From assembly GCA_964036045.1 (NCBI GenBank), contig OZ038380.1, positions 164,927,872 through 164,991,871 on the forward strand: 64,000 nucleotides of DNA, given 5' to 3'. The DNA comes from Eutreptiella sp. 'Long Island Sound 2002'. Lineage: Eukaryota; Euglenozoa; Euglenophyceae; Eutreptiales; Eutreptiaceae. The position numbers and the translations under genes are program-made. Positions 9,778-19,567 of the stretch are shown one piece after another. The notes under the pieces are model-generated. The model was not told the DNA's origin. It was given only the letters and a program-made list of their open reading frames with translations, and searched no databases. How positions within the stretch are numbered: position 1 is the first letter of the stretch; each line of letters opens with the position of its first letter.

Positions 9778-11560
9778 GGTAATGGATGAGACGCTGCATG
9801 TGTTCCCTGGCGGTGGGGTCGGTGAGTTGTTCCGCGTGTGTTAGCAGGAGGTGTTTGCGGTGTACCATTTGGGCTGCTGCTCTGCGGACCGCTTCTAGCT
9901 GGAGGTGTGCTGCTGCTTCCATGGGGCTTTCCGTGTGTTTGGTGAGGTGTCGGTGCAGGGCCTGTGTCACTGCCCCTCTCATGGTGGCTTCTTTGATCAG
10001 GGGGTCCCGGAAGAGGTGTTCGGTGGCCTGGTGTGCGTGGCTGTGGGCTGGCCATCCTTCGTGTTGCCGCAGGGTTTCCGCCGGGGACCAGCCCACTAGG
10101 GTGTCCCTGTCTGTATGGAGGGGGCATTTCTTGAAGTGTTCCCAGTCCTCCGGGGTGGTGTGGTCGCATGGGCAACGGGTGTGTTCGTCGGGGACGTGGA
10201 TGTGCTTGCGGGCGAGCCATCTGGCGACCCTGGTGAGGAAAGGCAGTTGCTCCCTGAGGAGCTGGATGCGTCGTTTCTGGGGGTGGGCTGGGACGTTTGC
10301 TGGGCGGAGCGCTGAGTGGTAGAGGTGGACTTGCAGTCTGTCCTGGAGCTCCTGGATGTGCGCCCGGCTGTCTGCGTCGCCGAGCACGCGGGCGAGATGT
10401 TGGACGGGGTTGGGGTAGTGGTACGCTCTGTCGTGGGAGGAATAGGGGGCGTCCTCTGGTACCCAGTCCGGGGTCTGATGGGGCTCGGGTACAGGGGGCA
10501 CGTGTTGGAGGTGTGTGTGGTTGCGGCCGAGGTCAGGGATCTGGAGGGCTGGTAGGTGTGTTGTGCGCTGGTGTACTGCCTGGTTGTCGACCTTACCATT
10601 TCCGTATTGGTGCCTGTGGGACTCTTGTTTCACGATGTGGAGTTGGACGTAGGGGGGGAGGCTGCGTAGGGCTTTCCAGAGTAGCAGTGCCTGGGTGCCG
10701 AGGCTCGTCGCGGTTGCTTTGTGAAGTGGTTGCCTTGCTATGCGGAGGAGCAGGTGCGTGTCGACAGTGGCGTCTACCACGAACCAGACCCGGACGATGT
10801 GCGGGGAGTGGGCGGGTAGGTGGGCCGCGACCTCGGTGATGGCGTCGGCCATGGCCCCTAGCTCCCCGTGGGAAGAGGCCCCATAGGTGGTGTGGCCCGT
10901 GTGGTGGTCCATGTGGTAGTGTTCCCCGGTGTGGGTTAGTTGCAGGGTGGCCCCCCCGGTGATGGGCGTGAGGGCGGATTCGCCTGAGGCGTCGGTGAAG
11001 AAGAGCCGGTCCGCCGGTGATGGTTGTGGGAGGCGGCATTGGTTCATGGGCAGGTAGGCGTATATGGCAAGGCCCGTGGCGAGGTGGGCTACTGGGGTTG
11101 TGGGCTGTAGGATGGGGGTGGCGTACACCCCTATTCCTTTGGAGATGATGTGCTTTGCTTGGGGGGACAGGGCTATGAGTCCCTGCTCCGGCTGTCCTTG
11201 TGTGAGGTAGGAGTAGATGTAGTGGAGGATGTAGGCTGTGTCGGGGTTTAGGTCGTGGCATGTGAGGGTTTGTGTTCGGTGCTCCGGTGTGTGGCAGGGG
11301 TGGTGGAGTGGATAGTAGGGGTGCTCGTGTTTGCCCGTTCTGCCTGGCTCGTACATGCTGTAACGGATGGCGACCCCTGCCGGGTCGGGGCGGGGGCATG
11401 TGGGTGTAGTGGTGAAGAGCCATTTGGGTGCGTGGTCGGGGTTCCATGCTACCGTGGGGTTAGTGTCGGTGCGGTGGAACCATGGGGCTATCCATGCGTA
11501 GGCCTGTGGTGGTAGGTGGGTCGTGGGGTGGGTGTGGTGGCGTGCTATGAGGTGTAGCAC
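9749..11560 (-). CDS. LINE RNase H and C-terminal CCHC region
   Basis: The frame is continuous with the RT frame upstream except for one UAG at 11561-11563. RNase H catalytic acidic residues are visible: the FFTDASGE strand (near 10985-11005), SSHGELGAM, VVDATVD, and a C-terminal GNGKVDNQAVH segment. The enzyme would remove RNA from the RNA-DNA hybrid after target-primed reverse transcription. The C-terminal part has a Cys-x-Cys, then His and Cys (CPCDHTTPEDWEHFKKCPLH), like the Cys/His cluster near the end of many LINE ORF2 proteins. It is followed by a helical, His/Arg-rich tail that stops at TAA 9749-9751. Confidence 0.8.
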   Translation of the reverse strand: MLHLIARHHTHPTTHLPPQAYAWIAPWFHRTDTNPTVAWNPDHAPKWLFTTTPTCPRPDPAGVAIRYSMYEPGRTGKHEHPYYPLHHPCHTPEHRTQTLTCHDLNPDTAYILHYIYSYLTQGQPEQGLIALSPQAKHIISKGIGVYATPILQPTTPVAHLATGLAIYAYLPMNQCRLPQPSPADRLFFTDASGESALTPITGGATLQLTHTGEHYHMDHHTGHTTYGASSHGELGAMADAITEVAAHLPAHSPHIVRVWFVVDATVDTHLLLRIARQPLHKATATSLGTQALLLWKALRSLPPYVQLHIVKQESHRHQYGNGKVDNQAVHQRTTHLPALQIPDLGRNHTHLQHVPPVPEPHQTPDWVPEDAPYSSHDRAYHYPNPVQHLARVLGDADSRAHIQELQDRLQVHLYHSALRPANVPAHPQKRRIQLLREQLPFLTRVARWLARKHIHVPDEHTRCPCDHTTPEDWEHFKKCPLHTDRDTLVGWSPAETLRQHEGWPAHSHAHQATEHLFRDPLIKEATMRGAVTQALHRHLTKHTESPMEAAAHLQLEAVRRAAAQMVHRKHLLLTHAEQLTDPTAREHMQRLIHYHAVHDPDVH

Positions 11561-14500
11561 GGGCTATGGTGCGGTTGGTGCCTCGGGGTCACAGGCCCAA
11601 CATGTGCGTGGCATGCTCTGGGAATCTTGGGGGACCTTTGGTAGGTCTCGGGCGGTCATGTGGTGTTTCGGTATGCGCCATTTTGCGCCGTGGTGGATGA
11701 CGGTGGTCTGCGTGGGTTTTGCTTCATTCGGGGCCAGTAGTAGGGTTAGTGGTGGGACTGGGCCCGTTACTGGGGGGACGGGTTCGTGTTTCGATCCGGT
11801 GGGTGCGTAGGGCGGTGTCTCTGGGATGGGTCGCGGGTGTTGCCTTGTGAATTCTCGGTAGGCTATGCGCATGTCTTTGCTGCCCGGTAGAGTGTGTCCC
11901 GCTGTTCGTGCCGTCTGTGTGAGGTAGTGGTGGAAGAGGCGGTATTGTGGCCATTCGGGAAGCTGTAGAAAGGGGGTGTGGTGTGCCCCGCTGTGGTGCA
12001 GGACCCTCATTTGGGCGAGGGTGACGTATACTACGGTGATGGAGGCCCCGACAAGGTCTATGGTGTGGATGGTGCCCTTGGGGTGGTGGTGGAGGTCTCC
12101 GCAGAGGACCGCTAGTGGCCCTTTCTCTGGGCACGTGTGGTTGGTGAGTATGGCGTGGTGTGGGGATGGGAGCAGAAGCTGCAGGTGGTTCCACAGGCGG
12201 GTGTTCATGTTGGTGGGCATGCCCGTCTGGTGGAGTACCCAGCGCGGGCATGTGTTGCGGGCCCGTTGTGCGGCTTGGAGGCGGATGGCGGTGACCTCGC
12301 GGACCTCCGGTGAGTGGTTGTGGGTCATGCGGTGAAGGAGGAGGCCGGTGTGTCTGGTATAGGCCGCTTTCACCTCGTCCCCTATGGCGTCTCCATAGTG
12401 GGGCCATGCCGCTCGGATGGCGCGGGTGGGTATGGAGGTGGGCCAGCCCCCGTGTGCTGCCCATGCCTTGGTCACGGCGCGTGTGGCCGGCTGGAGGGCG
12501 GTGGTGGGGTGTGTTAGGTGGAGTGCTTGGAAGCCTATGGAGGCGTTCAAGACCCCGGTGAGGTAGTACGCCAGGCTCTGGTGGGACAGGGAGAGGGCCT
12601 TGGTGGTCGGGGACGCATATCTGGGGAGATGGGCGAGGTGTGACTGCAACTTGGGAGGGAGGGTGGCGTCCTCAGGGTTGGCGGCCTGGACTACCCCCAG
12701 GTGGGTGGTGGTCGTCACGACTTGCATGGGGGGCCCTTGTGGCCCCAGGGTGGGAGGTGTGGCAGACCCCTTGATCATGGCCACTGACTTTGTGGGGTGG
12801 ACGATGAGGTTGTTGTGGGAGAGGTAGGAGACGGTCACGTCCAGTAAGTCGTTGGCCTGTTGGGTGACCGTTGGTCCGGGGTCCGGGGCATGGGGGTCGT
12901 GTGGGGTGTGCGCGACGGTGAGGTTGGTGTCGTCCGCGAAGCCGACCAGGGGGGAGAGGAGGGGGTAGGGTGCGTAGGCCGGGTAATCCTGCTCGATTGC
13001 GAGGGCCAGGGGGAGCGTCACTAGAAGGTACAGGAAGGGGCCCTCTGCTCCCCCTTGGGGGACCCCGCTGCCTGGCTCCAGGAAGGGGGTGAGGCCTGCT
13101 CCTGTGCGGACCGTGTATTTGCGGGTGCGGATGTAGTCGGAGGTGAAGTTGTAGAAGGGGAGGCCTAGGCGTTTCCACACCGCTTCCAGAAGGAGCCAGG
13201 GGGTGTTCGGGAAGGCTCCCTTGACGTCGAGGGAGGCGATGATGAGGTCCACCGGGTCCATGTCCGCGATGGTGTCCTGGAGGAAGATGGCCTCGTGTGG
13301 GGGGCGGCCTGGGATGGCCCCCCAGAGGCTCGCTGGTATGTGGGGGTCCAGGTGGGGGCGGATGCGGCGCAGGAGGATGGTCCAGACGATTTTGACCTCC
13401 GTGACCGCACAGACTATGGGGCGCCAGTTGTCCGGGTTCGCCCAGTCCCCTTTTTTGTAGAGGGGGCGGACAACGTTTGCCCAGTCTGGTGGCAGGGGGG
13501 TCCGCCCCGTGACGATGTCCCAGAGGCGGTGGGCGAGGACGCGGAGGAGGTGGGCGGGGAGGTGGTAGTATGCCTCTGCAGGGAGGCCGTCGTAGCCTGG
13601 GGTTTTGTGTTGCCGGAGACTGTGGATGGCCTTCCGGACTTCGTGGATGGTGAAGGGGCGTTTTTCCAGGTGCCTCCTCTGGGCGTGGTTGAAGACCCGA
13701 GGGAGGCGGTCGATTTTGGCCTGGGTGTCCGGGTCCAGTGTGTCTTGGGTGGGGGTGTGTTCCCGGAGGAAGCTGTCTTGGGTGGCTTGGAGCACTGTGG
13801 CTGGGTCGTTGGTGAGGGAGCCGTCCTCCTGCCGGACCGTGGTGATGGTGCGGTGGCCGGTATCGGTCATGGCGTCGTTGAGGTGGCGGATGGCCTTGTA
13901 GGGGAGTTCGTGTTGCGCATACCGTTCGTGTTCCTGGGCGATGCGCTGTTGCCTGTGGATGTGCCACCGCTGCAGGTCCGCCCTGATTTGGGCTATGTGT
14001 GTCCTGCAGTGGTGTATCTGGCGGCGGGTTTGGGGGGTGTCGGTGTGGAGGAGGGTCGCCAGTTGTTGTTTCGCATGCCAGAGGTCATGGAGCATGTCCC
14101 CCAGGGCCGTGGGTGGTTGGTCGTCGTCTGTGTGGGGGTGTTGCTGGAAGCCGCAGGCGACGGCGGCCGTGCGCATGGCTGTGAGTAGGTCGGTGGGGTC
14201 TGGTTGGATGCGCCGGGCGCGGTCTATGGCCCTGTGATATTGGGACCAGGCATGCTTGTCATGCAGCGGGGGCATCTTCAGGGGGGGTGGTAGGCCTTGG
14301 TCCGCATCTTCTGGGGGGCTGGGGGGAAGGTTGGGGATGGTGAGGCGGATGTGCAGGGGGCTATGGCCTGTGGGTCCCAGCGGGAGGGGTCCATATCGGG
14401 CCTCCGCTCGGATGATGGTGGTGGGGTCGCCATAGCATACGTCGATGCGGGATGGGGCGGCATCCGTTTGGTGGGGGAAGTGGGATGGTTGGCCTTCGAG

Positions 14501-15097
14501 GCTGGCTGTTAGGTCCACGAGCCCCAGCATTTCGATGGTGTCGCGGACTGCTTGGTCCTGGGGTGTGGCCTGTCCTCCTCGGTCCGCTGGGGTGGGGGCG
14601 GCGTTCATGTCGCCGATGATGACTGTGGGGGCGAGCATGGCCATTTGGCGGTACGCCTCGGCCAGGGCCTGGAGGAAGGGTTCCGTGGCTTCGCCGAAGG
14701 GGACGTGGGTGTGGATGACGTTGAGTTGCCATCCGTCCCCGACGACCTCATAGACACCTAGCCTCCCTGGGACGCTGAGGTGGTGGACGAGGTGGACGTG
14801 GATGCCGGTTTGGGCGTATAGGGGGGTCCCCTTGTGCCAGTAGCATTTGTACGCTTTCTGGTCCGGGGTATACATGGGGGTGGTTTCCGGGGGGTCGTCG
14901 CGCTGTAGGCCTTGTTCCTGGAAGGTGAGGAGGTGGGGGACCCACCCCGGCCCCTGTGCCATCGGGAGCTCTTGGAGGGCGGTTGTGGCGTCCTTGGAGT
15001 ATGTGACGGCCGGGTGGTTGAGGTCGAGGAGGTTGACGGTGGCCTCGGTGGGGGCGGGCCGGGGCTGTGGAGGCTTGTGCCCTCGGCCCTTGCCCCG
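11561..15097 (-). CDS. LINE ORF2: APE-type endonuclease and reverse transcriptase
   Basis: The frame directly follows ORF1 after a UGA at 15098-15100. An EN-like start (ATVNLLDLNH) occurs in frame upstream of the first ATG (14962). APE-type endonuclease features: an IIGDMNA strand, SRIDVCYGD, and a final GHSPLHIRL that fits the SDH-type end motif. After a linker with helical Arg/Gln-rich sequence come RT motifs: RPLYKKGD, NWRPI, a GRPPHEA segment, SLDVKGAFPNTPW (motif A), SGVPQGGAEGPFLYL (motif B) and VGFADDTNL (motif C, catalytic Asp-Asp). It ends with a WACDPEAPTAP segment at UAG 11561. The protein would nick the target and prime cDNA synthesis from it. Apart from the flanking stops the frame is intact over about 1180 codons, so the copy is fairly young. 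Confidence 0.9.
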
Positions 15098-15103
15098 TCA
15101 GGG
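15098..15103 (-). promoter_or_regulatory. In-frame UGA-CGG between LINE ORF1 and ORF2
   Basis: The minus strand reads CCC TGA CGG GGC, and the 46 codons before the first ORF2 ATG are open and EN-like. UGA-CGG is the leaky context known from tobacco rattle virus-type readthrough. Alternative: a CGA Arg codon deaminated to TGA in this copy. Confidence 0.4.
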
Positions 15104-18100
15104 AGGGGGACTGGGGGTTGGGGACTTTTTGCCGGTTTGTGGGCGTTTGGGTAGGCGCGGCGGGGGGAGGCCTTGGCTCCACTCCGGGGGGAGCTCCCCA
15201 GTGTATTTGGTGCCTGTGTGGGCCTTGTTCTCTTCGGTGCGGAGCCGGATGGGGTGGGCGCTGGTGAGTTCCAGGGTGTCGCCGAGTGGTTTGTCCGGGG
15301 CGCTGTTGCCCTGGTCTAGCTCCTTTTGGCGGTGCCAGATTACCCGGATCTGTGGCCCCCCGTTGTCCCCTTGTCCCTTGAGGCGGTACTGGATCGTGCC
15401 CTCACACCAGATCCAGTCGCCTGTGTGGTCGTTGCGGAAGGGCTGTTGGACCTTCGCACCTTTTTCGAACCCTGGGTACGCTTTGGGCGGGGCCTGTGCT
15501 GGTGGCGGGAGGGAGGATGATGAGGATGCCCCGTCCGGGTGGGGCGGTGGTAGTGGTGGGAGGGAGGATGACGAGGATGCTTGGTCTGGGTTCGTCGGGT
15601 GGGTCGGGTGGGATGCGGGGGGTCGGGAGGTTGCTGCTTTTCCGGCTTGGCTGGGGGCGGGTGCGCCCTTTTGTCGTCTCGTTCGCTTGGGTGGGACTGG
15701 AGGTGGCGGGGCTGGGGGGGCATGGGGTTGGAAGAAGGGGTGCGTTGCTTGCTGGTCTGGATCCCTCAGTGGGGGTTCTGCCGGTGTTTGCATTTTCGCT
15801 TTCGCGTGGCTGCGTACGATGTCGGCGAGCTTGCGTACGGTCTCCGGGGGATCTGTTGGCCATGGCAGTGCGGCGGGGCTGTCGTCGAAGGGGTGGTGTA
15901 GGTGGTAGTTCCTCATGGCCTTGGCCTGCCTGACCCAGGCCTCTGTGGGTTCCGGTGTGTCCGGGCCGTTGGGGGAGCCTTGAGCCCAGTAGAGTGCTGT
16001 GTGGAGGGCTTCCCAGGGGGCGCCTTCGCGGCCTGTGAGGGTGGTGGCTTGGGGGAGTCGCTGCTGGCCCCGTGGGGGGTCTTCCGGGTCCATTTCCGGG
16101 GTATAGGCCTGGGCCGCCATGAGGACTCCGTGTGCCCAGTGGAGGACCCACCATTGGGTGTCCGCTTTGAGGATGTGGATGGCGGGTTGTTGGGGGGGGG
16201 TGTCCAGGGTGTCCCACGATGCAATGGCTAGTGGTATCCTGGAGGGGTGGAGGTGTGGGGGGGCCTTGCGGCTTAGGAGTTGATCGATGTGGAAGGGGGT
16301 GACGGGATCGTTGGGGCCTTGGGGCGGTGGGGGCATTGCTGGGATGGTTGTGGGGTCCCAGTGGCGTTCGTGGGCGGCGAGGGTGTACAGGGCGGCGGTG
16401 ATGATGTGGTGGGCTTGGCCCTCCAGGACGATGTGGCGCTCCGTGCCGAAGTCCTTTGGTAGGTGGGCTGCGGGGTGGAGGGTGATGTGGGCCAGGGCGC
16501 GTTGGTGGGCCTTTTTTCCCCCGTCTGGGGCCTGTGTCCGTTTGTCCCCCGGGATGTGTTGGTGTTGGTGTTTTGGTGGGGGTGGTCCCAGGGCGAGGGA
16601 TTCCACACAGTGGAGGGGGATGGCGTGTTCCCTGGACCTGTTGGGCAGGATGTATATGCCCGGGTCTCCCGGTACGGTGCCCAGGTACATGTTGCCCGTG
16701 ATGGTGGGGGCCGGCAGCGGTTGGCGGAGGGGCGAGGTGCATGGGGTGGAGCAGGGCGGGTCATGGTGCTCACACCGGGGGTGGTCGATGCCGTACGGGG
16801 TGACGTGTACGGCGAAGGGTCCAACGGCGCGCTGGAGTTTGTGGGGTTGGATGTTGTGGAGGCGCGCCACCGCCCGTGTGTGGGAGCGCCCTTCGCTGAT
16901 CCATACGGCGTCTGCCCGCGACGCCGCTGGGTTCAGGCAGTCCGTGGTGATGCCTGTGATCGTGCGGTTGTGGGTGGTATCTGATACCCTGGCGGGGGGG
17001 GCGCCGATGCGGGGGATGGTGTGGTCGTCGTGGAGGGTGCGGGCCTTGCGCCTCGCTTCGTGTCGGTGCTGGGCCTCCTGGGCGTGGGTGTGCACACCCG
17101 TGTGTTTGGGCTTCTTGTTGGGGCGGTCCGCTGTGTGGAAGGGGGTGGGCCAGGAGGGGGCGTGGTGGAGGGTGGGGTGTGGGAGGTCCCCCCGTGTTGC
17201 CCATGTGTACAGGGTGGTCGCGGCGGCCCCTTCCGCCTGTATGGTGTATCGCTCGTCGTGTCGGCGACGGGTGACGAGGACGTTGGGGGCCATCAGCTCA
17301 TACACCTGTGTGGTGTGGGGGAGGTGGCGGGTGACGGTGATCTTGGCGGCGTCGTTCTTGCGGGTGGTGGTGTGGGGGATGATGTAGTGGGTCGCCCATT
17401 CATCCTGGGGGGTGTGCTCCGTCGGGTCTAGCTTGAGCGGGGGGTGGAGCGGCTTCGGTGTTGGGGGCTTGTCTTGGCCCTTCGCGTGGGGCGCCACTTT
17501 GGTTTCGACCAGGTATTGTGGGCCCCAGGTTTCCGGGGCCCCTACCTGTGTGGCTGCCGCTGTTGCGGCTTGGAGGAGGGCGGTGGTGTTGGTGTCTAGA
17601 GGGGGGGCCCCCGGTTGGGGGGTGAGGGTGTCATGGTCTTGGTACGCCCACCAAATTGTGTAGCCTCGTTGGGTGTTGCGGTGCGGGGTTTGGGTCTGGG
17701 CTTGCTGGATGGATAGGGCGGTCTTGATGTCCTCCGCTGCTTGTGGGTTTATGGGTGTGGCGTAGGCCCATACTCCCGGGGCGTGTATGCCGTGTGACGC
17801 TTGGCCTACTCCTCGTATCGGTTGTAGGGTGTGGTGGGTGCGTGTGAGCCCTAGGTGTTCTTGGAGGAGGTCCCCTCGGATGTCCTCCCATCGTTGCTGC
17901 CAGGTATGTGTGTGGTCATTGGGGGCGGGGTAGGTGACGACGATGGCCTGCCAAGGGGTGGGGCCTGGATGCACCGTCATAGGTGCCGACGATGCTTGCG
18001 GGGGTATGTGGACGGCGTGGGCGGCGGCTGCTGTTACGGGGTCTCCTTCCGTGGGTGTGATCGTGGCATCGCCTTGGACGGTGAGGAGGAGGTGGTGGCG

Positions 18101-18352
18101 GTCCGTCGGTAGTGCCCAGGTGGTGGTGGGCTCCCCGATTGAGTGGAGGCGGATGGCCTGGAGGCCCGGTGTGATTTCGTCCCATCGGAGTGTGCCGTTG
18201 TGGACCGCCCATTCCCGCGGCAGGTCTCGAAACCCGTTTCGGTCTGGGGTGGTGCGGTGTTGTGGGGGGAGCTCCATTGTGGTGATGGGGTGGGTGAGGG
18301 GCTCTGTGCGGGGTTGGTCTTGTGTGGTTGATGGTGATGGTGCCTGGGGCAT
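15098..18352 (-). CDS. LINE ORF1 protein, 1084 residues
   Basis: This is the first ORF of the LINE, starting 90 bases inside its 5' end. It has none of the usual CCHC knuckles or RRM that I can recognise. Residues about 85-140 have a strand pattern (LLLTVQGDATI ... HIPPQ) reminiscent of a cupin beta-barrel, a weak resemblance. Residues about 520-700 contain several Cys/His pairs. Residues about 880-960 are Pro/Ser-rich with a DQASSSSSLPP repeat. The last part (GDWIWCEGTIQYRL ... IRVIWH) looks like a small beta-barrel of Tudor/SH3 type. The C-terminus is Pro-rich and stops at UGA followed by CGG, in frame with the endonuclease. A diverged second copy of the N-terminal third lies at 1-926. Confidence 0.7.
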   Translation of the reverse strand: MPQAPSPSTTQDQPRTEPLTHPITTMELPPQHRTTPDRNGFRDLPREWAVHNGTLRWDEITPGLQAIRLHSIGEPTTTWALPTDRHHLLLTVQGDATITPTEGDPVTAAAAHAVHIPPQASSAPMTVHPGPTPWQAIVVTYPAPNDHTHTWQQRWEDIRGDLLQEHLGLTRTHHTLQPIRGVGQASHGIHAPGVWAYATPINPQAAEDIKTALSIQQAQTQTPHRNTQRGYTIWWAYQDHDTLTPQPGAPPLDTNTTALLQAATAAATQVGAPETWGPQYLVETKVAPHAKGQDKPPTPKPLHPPLKLDPTEHTPQDEWATHYIIPHTTTRKNDAAKITVTRHLPHTTQVYELMAPNVLVTRRRHDERYTIQAEGAAATTLYTWATRGDLPHPTLHHAPSWPTPFHTADRPNKKPKHTGVHTHAQEAQHRHEARRKARTLHDDHTIPRIGAPPARVSDTTHNRTITGITTDCLNPAASRADAVWISEGRSHTRAVARLHNIQPHKLQRAVGPFAVHVTPYGIDHPRCEHHDPPCSTPCTSPLRQPLPAPTITGNMYLGTVPGDPGIYILPNRSREHAIPLHCVESLALGPPPPKHQHQHIPGDKRTQAPDGGKKAHQRALAHITLHPAAHLPKDFGTERHIVLEGQAHHIITAALYTLAAHERHWDPTTIPAMPPPPQGPNDPVTPFHIDQLLSRKAPPHLHPSRIPLAIASWDTLDTPPQQPAIHILKADTQWWVLHWAHGVLMAAQAYTPEMDPEDPPRGQQRLPQATTLTGREGAPWEALHTALYWAQGSPNGPDTPEPTEAWVRQAKAMRNYHLHHPFDDSPAALPWPTDPPETVRKLADIVRSHAKAKMQTPAEPPLRDPDQQATHPFFQPHAPPAPPPPVPPKRTRRQKGAPAPSQAGKAATSRPPASHPTHPTNPDQASSSSSLPPLPPPHPDGASSSSSLPPPAQAPPKAYPGFEKGAKVQQPFRNDHTGDWIWCEGTIQYRLKGQGDNGGPQIRVIWHRQKELDQGNSAPDKPLGDTLELTSAHPIRLRTEENKAHTGTKYTGELPPEWSQGLPPPRLPKRPQTGKKSPTPSPPP

Positions 18353-18442
18353 GTCTTCGTCCAGTTGGTGGGGGGCTTTGGCCTCCTGGAGCTCTGCACT
18401 GATGGCGGCGAAGACATCTGGGAGAGTGGGGGAGGCGGGGGG

Positions 18443-18451
18443 TCACTGCTG
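18443..18451 (+). repeat. Target-site duplication of the LINE (right copy)
   Basis: Second TCACTGCTG; the A1 gag sequence resumes directly after it (AAACGCTCATGC, as in A2 at 50049). Confidence 0.85.
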
Positions 18452-19564
18452 AAACGCTCATGCAAAAAGAACATTTTGTAAAAACAGGTGAAACAGATTG
18501 TGAAAACCTGTTCCACCTGGGCAGAGGTAGTCCAGAGGTTGGAGAAAACTTTTCCGGTCTATGAGACTGACCTCAGTGTGCGCACACAGATAGAGGAGCT
18601 ACTTATGCTCCCTGAGTTTCCATCCGCTGCGCGAATCTCTGAATACGTGTGCGACTTGGAGTATCTGTTTTCGCGGATGAACGTGGGCTCCTACGGAGCC
18701 ACTGAACCACACCTGTGGCTCATGAGTAAGATCCCCCAACGTACGTGGGATGATTGCCGCTCTACCTCTGAGAGGAAAAGCCGGACCCACTCGTACGATG
18801 AACTGGTGGACCTCCTGATTGAGCTAGCTCTTGAGAGAGAGAATGACTCCCACATGGAGAAATTCCTCAAGAAGCACTTGGGTCGAGGTGGTACCCCTAC
18901 CCCCGAACGTGGCGAAGGAAAAGGGCCTAAAAGTCCCACTAACACCAACCAGGGAGGTGGTAAGGGGAGGGGTAACCTACGTGCCATGAATGAGGTTAAA
19001 CCTGATGCAGGTACACCCCCTCTGTTCTACTGCAAACCTGTCAATGACAAGGGGGGTGCTTGTCATGCCTCTGACTGCGATCACCGCAGTAGCTGTATGC
19101 TGCAGATGAAACGACAGCAGCATACCAAGGATGGGAAACCTGTGACCCATCAGGATCATTTCAGGTGTACCATCACCTGTCGGTATTGTGGCAAACGTCG
19201 TCACTACGATGACGAATGTCACATAAAGAAACGCGAGAGTGATAAACTCAAGCGTCAGGAGGCCGAACGCCAGAAGACCCAAACACCCACCAAAAACCCC
19301 CAGAATGGGGATAAAGGTGGTAAAGGAGCTGGCAAGGGGGGTGGCAAAAATGGACCCCCTGACCCCCAGAGGCGCTCATCAGCGCCTGTTGCTACACCCA
19401 CTCCCGCTGCTACACCCGCTCCTGCCGCAGGTGATCCCAAGAAGCGCCTCCAGGGGGATAACGCTACCCCTCAGGGGAATAACTCCAAGAAGAGGCGCTT
19501 GGCCTGGCTGGCCAGGTCCCTCATTGCTGCAGGGGTGGATGTCAAGTTCCCTGATGAGGCGTAG
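18452..19564 (+). pseudogene. Gag C-terminal half with CCHC knuckle, element A1
   Basis: This continues the gag frame after the LINE. A TAA at 18479-18481 replaces a CAA codon present in A2, so this copy is broken. The segment after it holds the capsid-like helical domain (KTFPVYETDLSV ... RTWDDCRSTSERKSR ... LVDLLIELALE) that aligns with family B gag. Next come a Gly-rich linker and one zinc knuckle of CX2CX4HX4C form (CRYCGKRRHYDDEC). The C-terminus is Lys/Pro/Ala-rich. The frame ends at TAG 19562-19564, after which the same frame carries the protease. Confidence 0.85.
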
Positions 19565-19567
19565 GGG
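19562..19567 (+). promoter_or_regulatory. Gag-pol boundary stop UAG-GGG in element A1
   Basis: GAG GCG TAG GGG GGC GGC lies in one continuous frame from gag into protease. A2 has the same TAG followed by the same GGGGGCGGC (51155). UAG followed by G and a G-rich stretch resembles the murine leukaemia virus type of gag-pol readthrough. Readthrough itself is inferred. Confidence 0.55.

Larger units (their letters stand above)
2811..18442 (-). mobile_element. 15.6-kb LINE (APE endonuclease, RT, RNase H), inserted in A1
   Basis: The boundaries are set by the 9-bp duplication TCACTGCTG and by comparison with the empty site in A2. The 3' end (left) carries four TAGG units, i.e. a CCTA tail in the element's own sense, instead of poly(A). 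In the element's sense the order is ORF1 (18352-15098), endonuclease plus RT (15097-11561), RNase H and CCHC region (11560-9749), a C48-protease-like ORF (9777 downward), an Arg-Ser-rich ORF, a basic C-terminal frame, and a 3' region with long A and G runs. The length is more than twice that of usual LINEs. GC is much higher than in the surrounding LTRs. Presence of RNase H places it near the I/RTE-plus-RNH type rather than L1; the exact clade is not settled. Confidence 0.9.
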
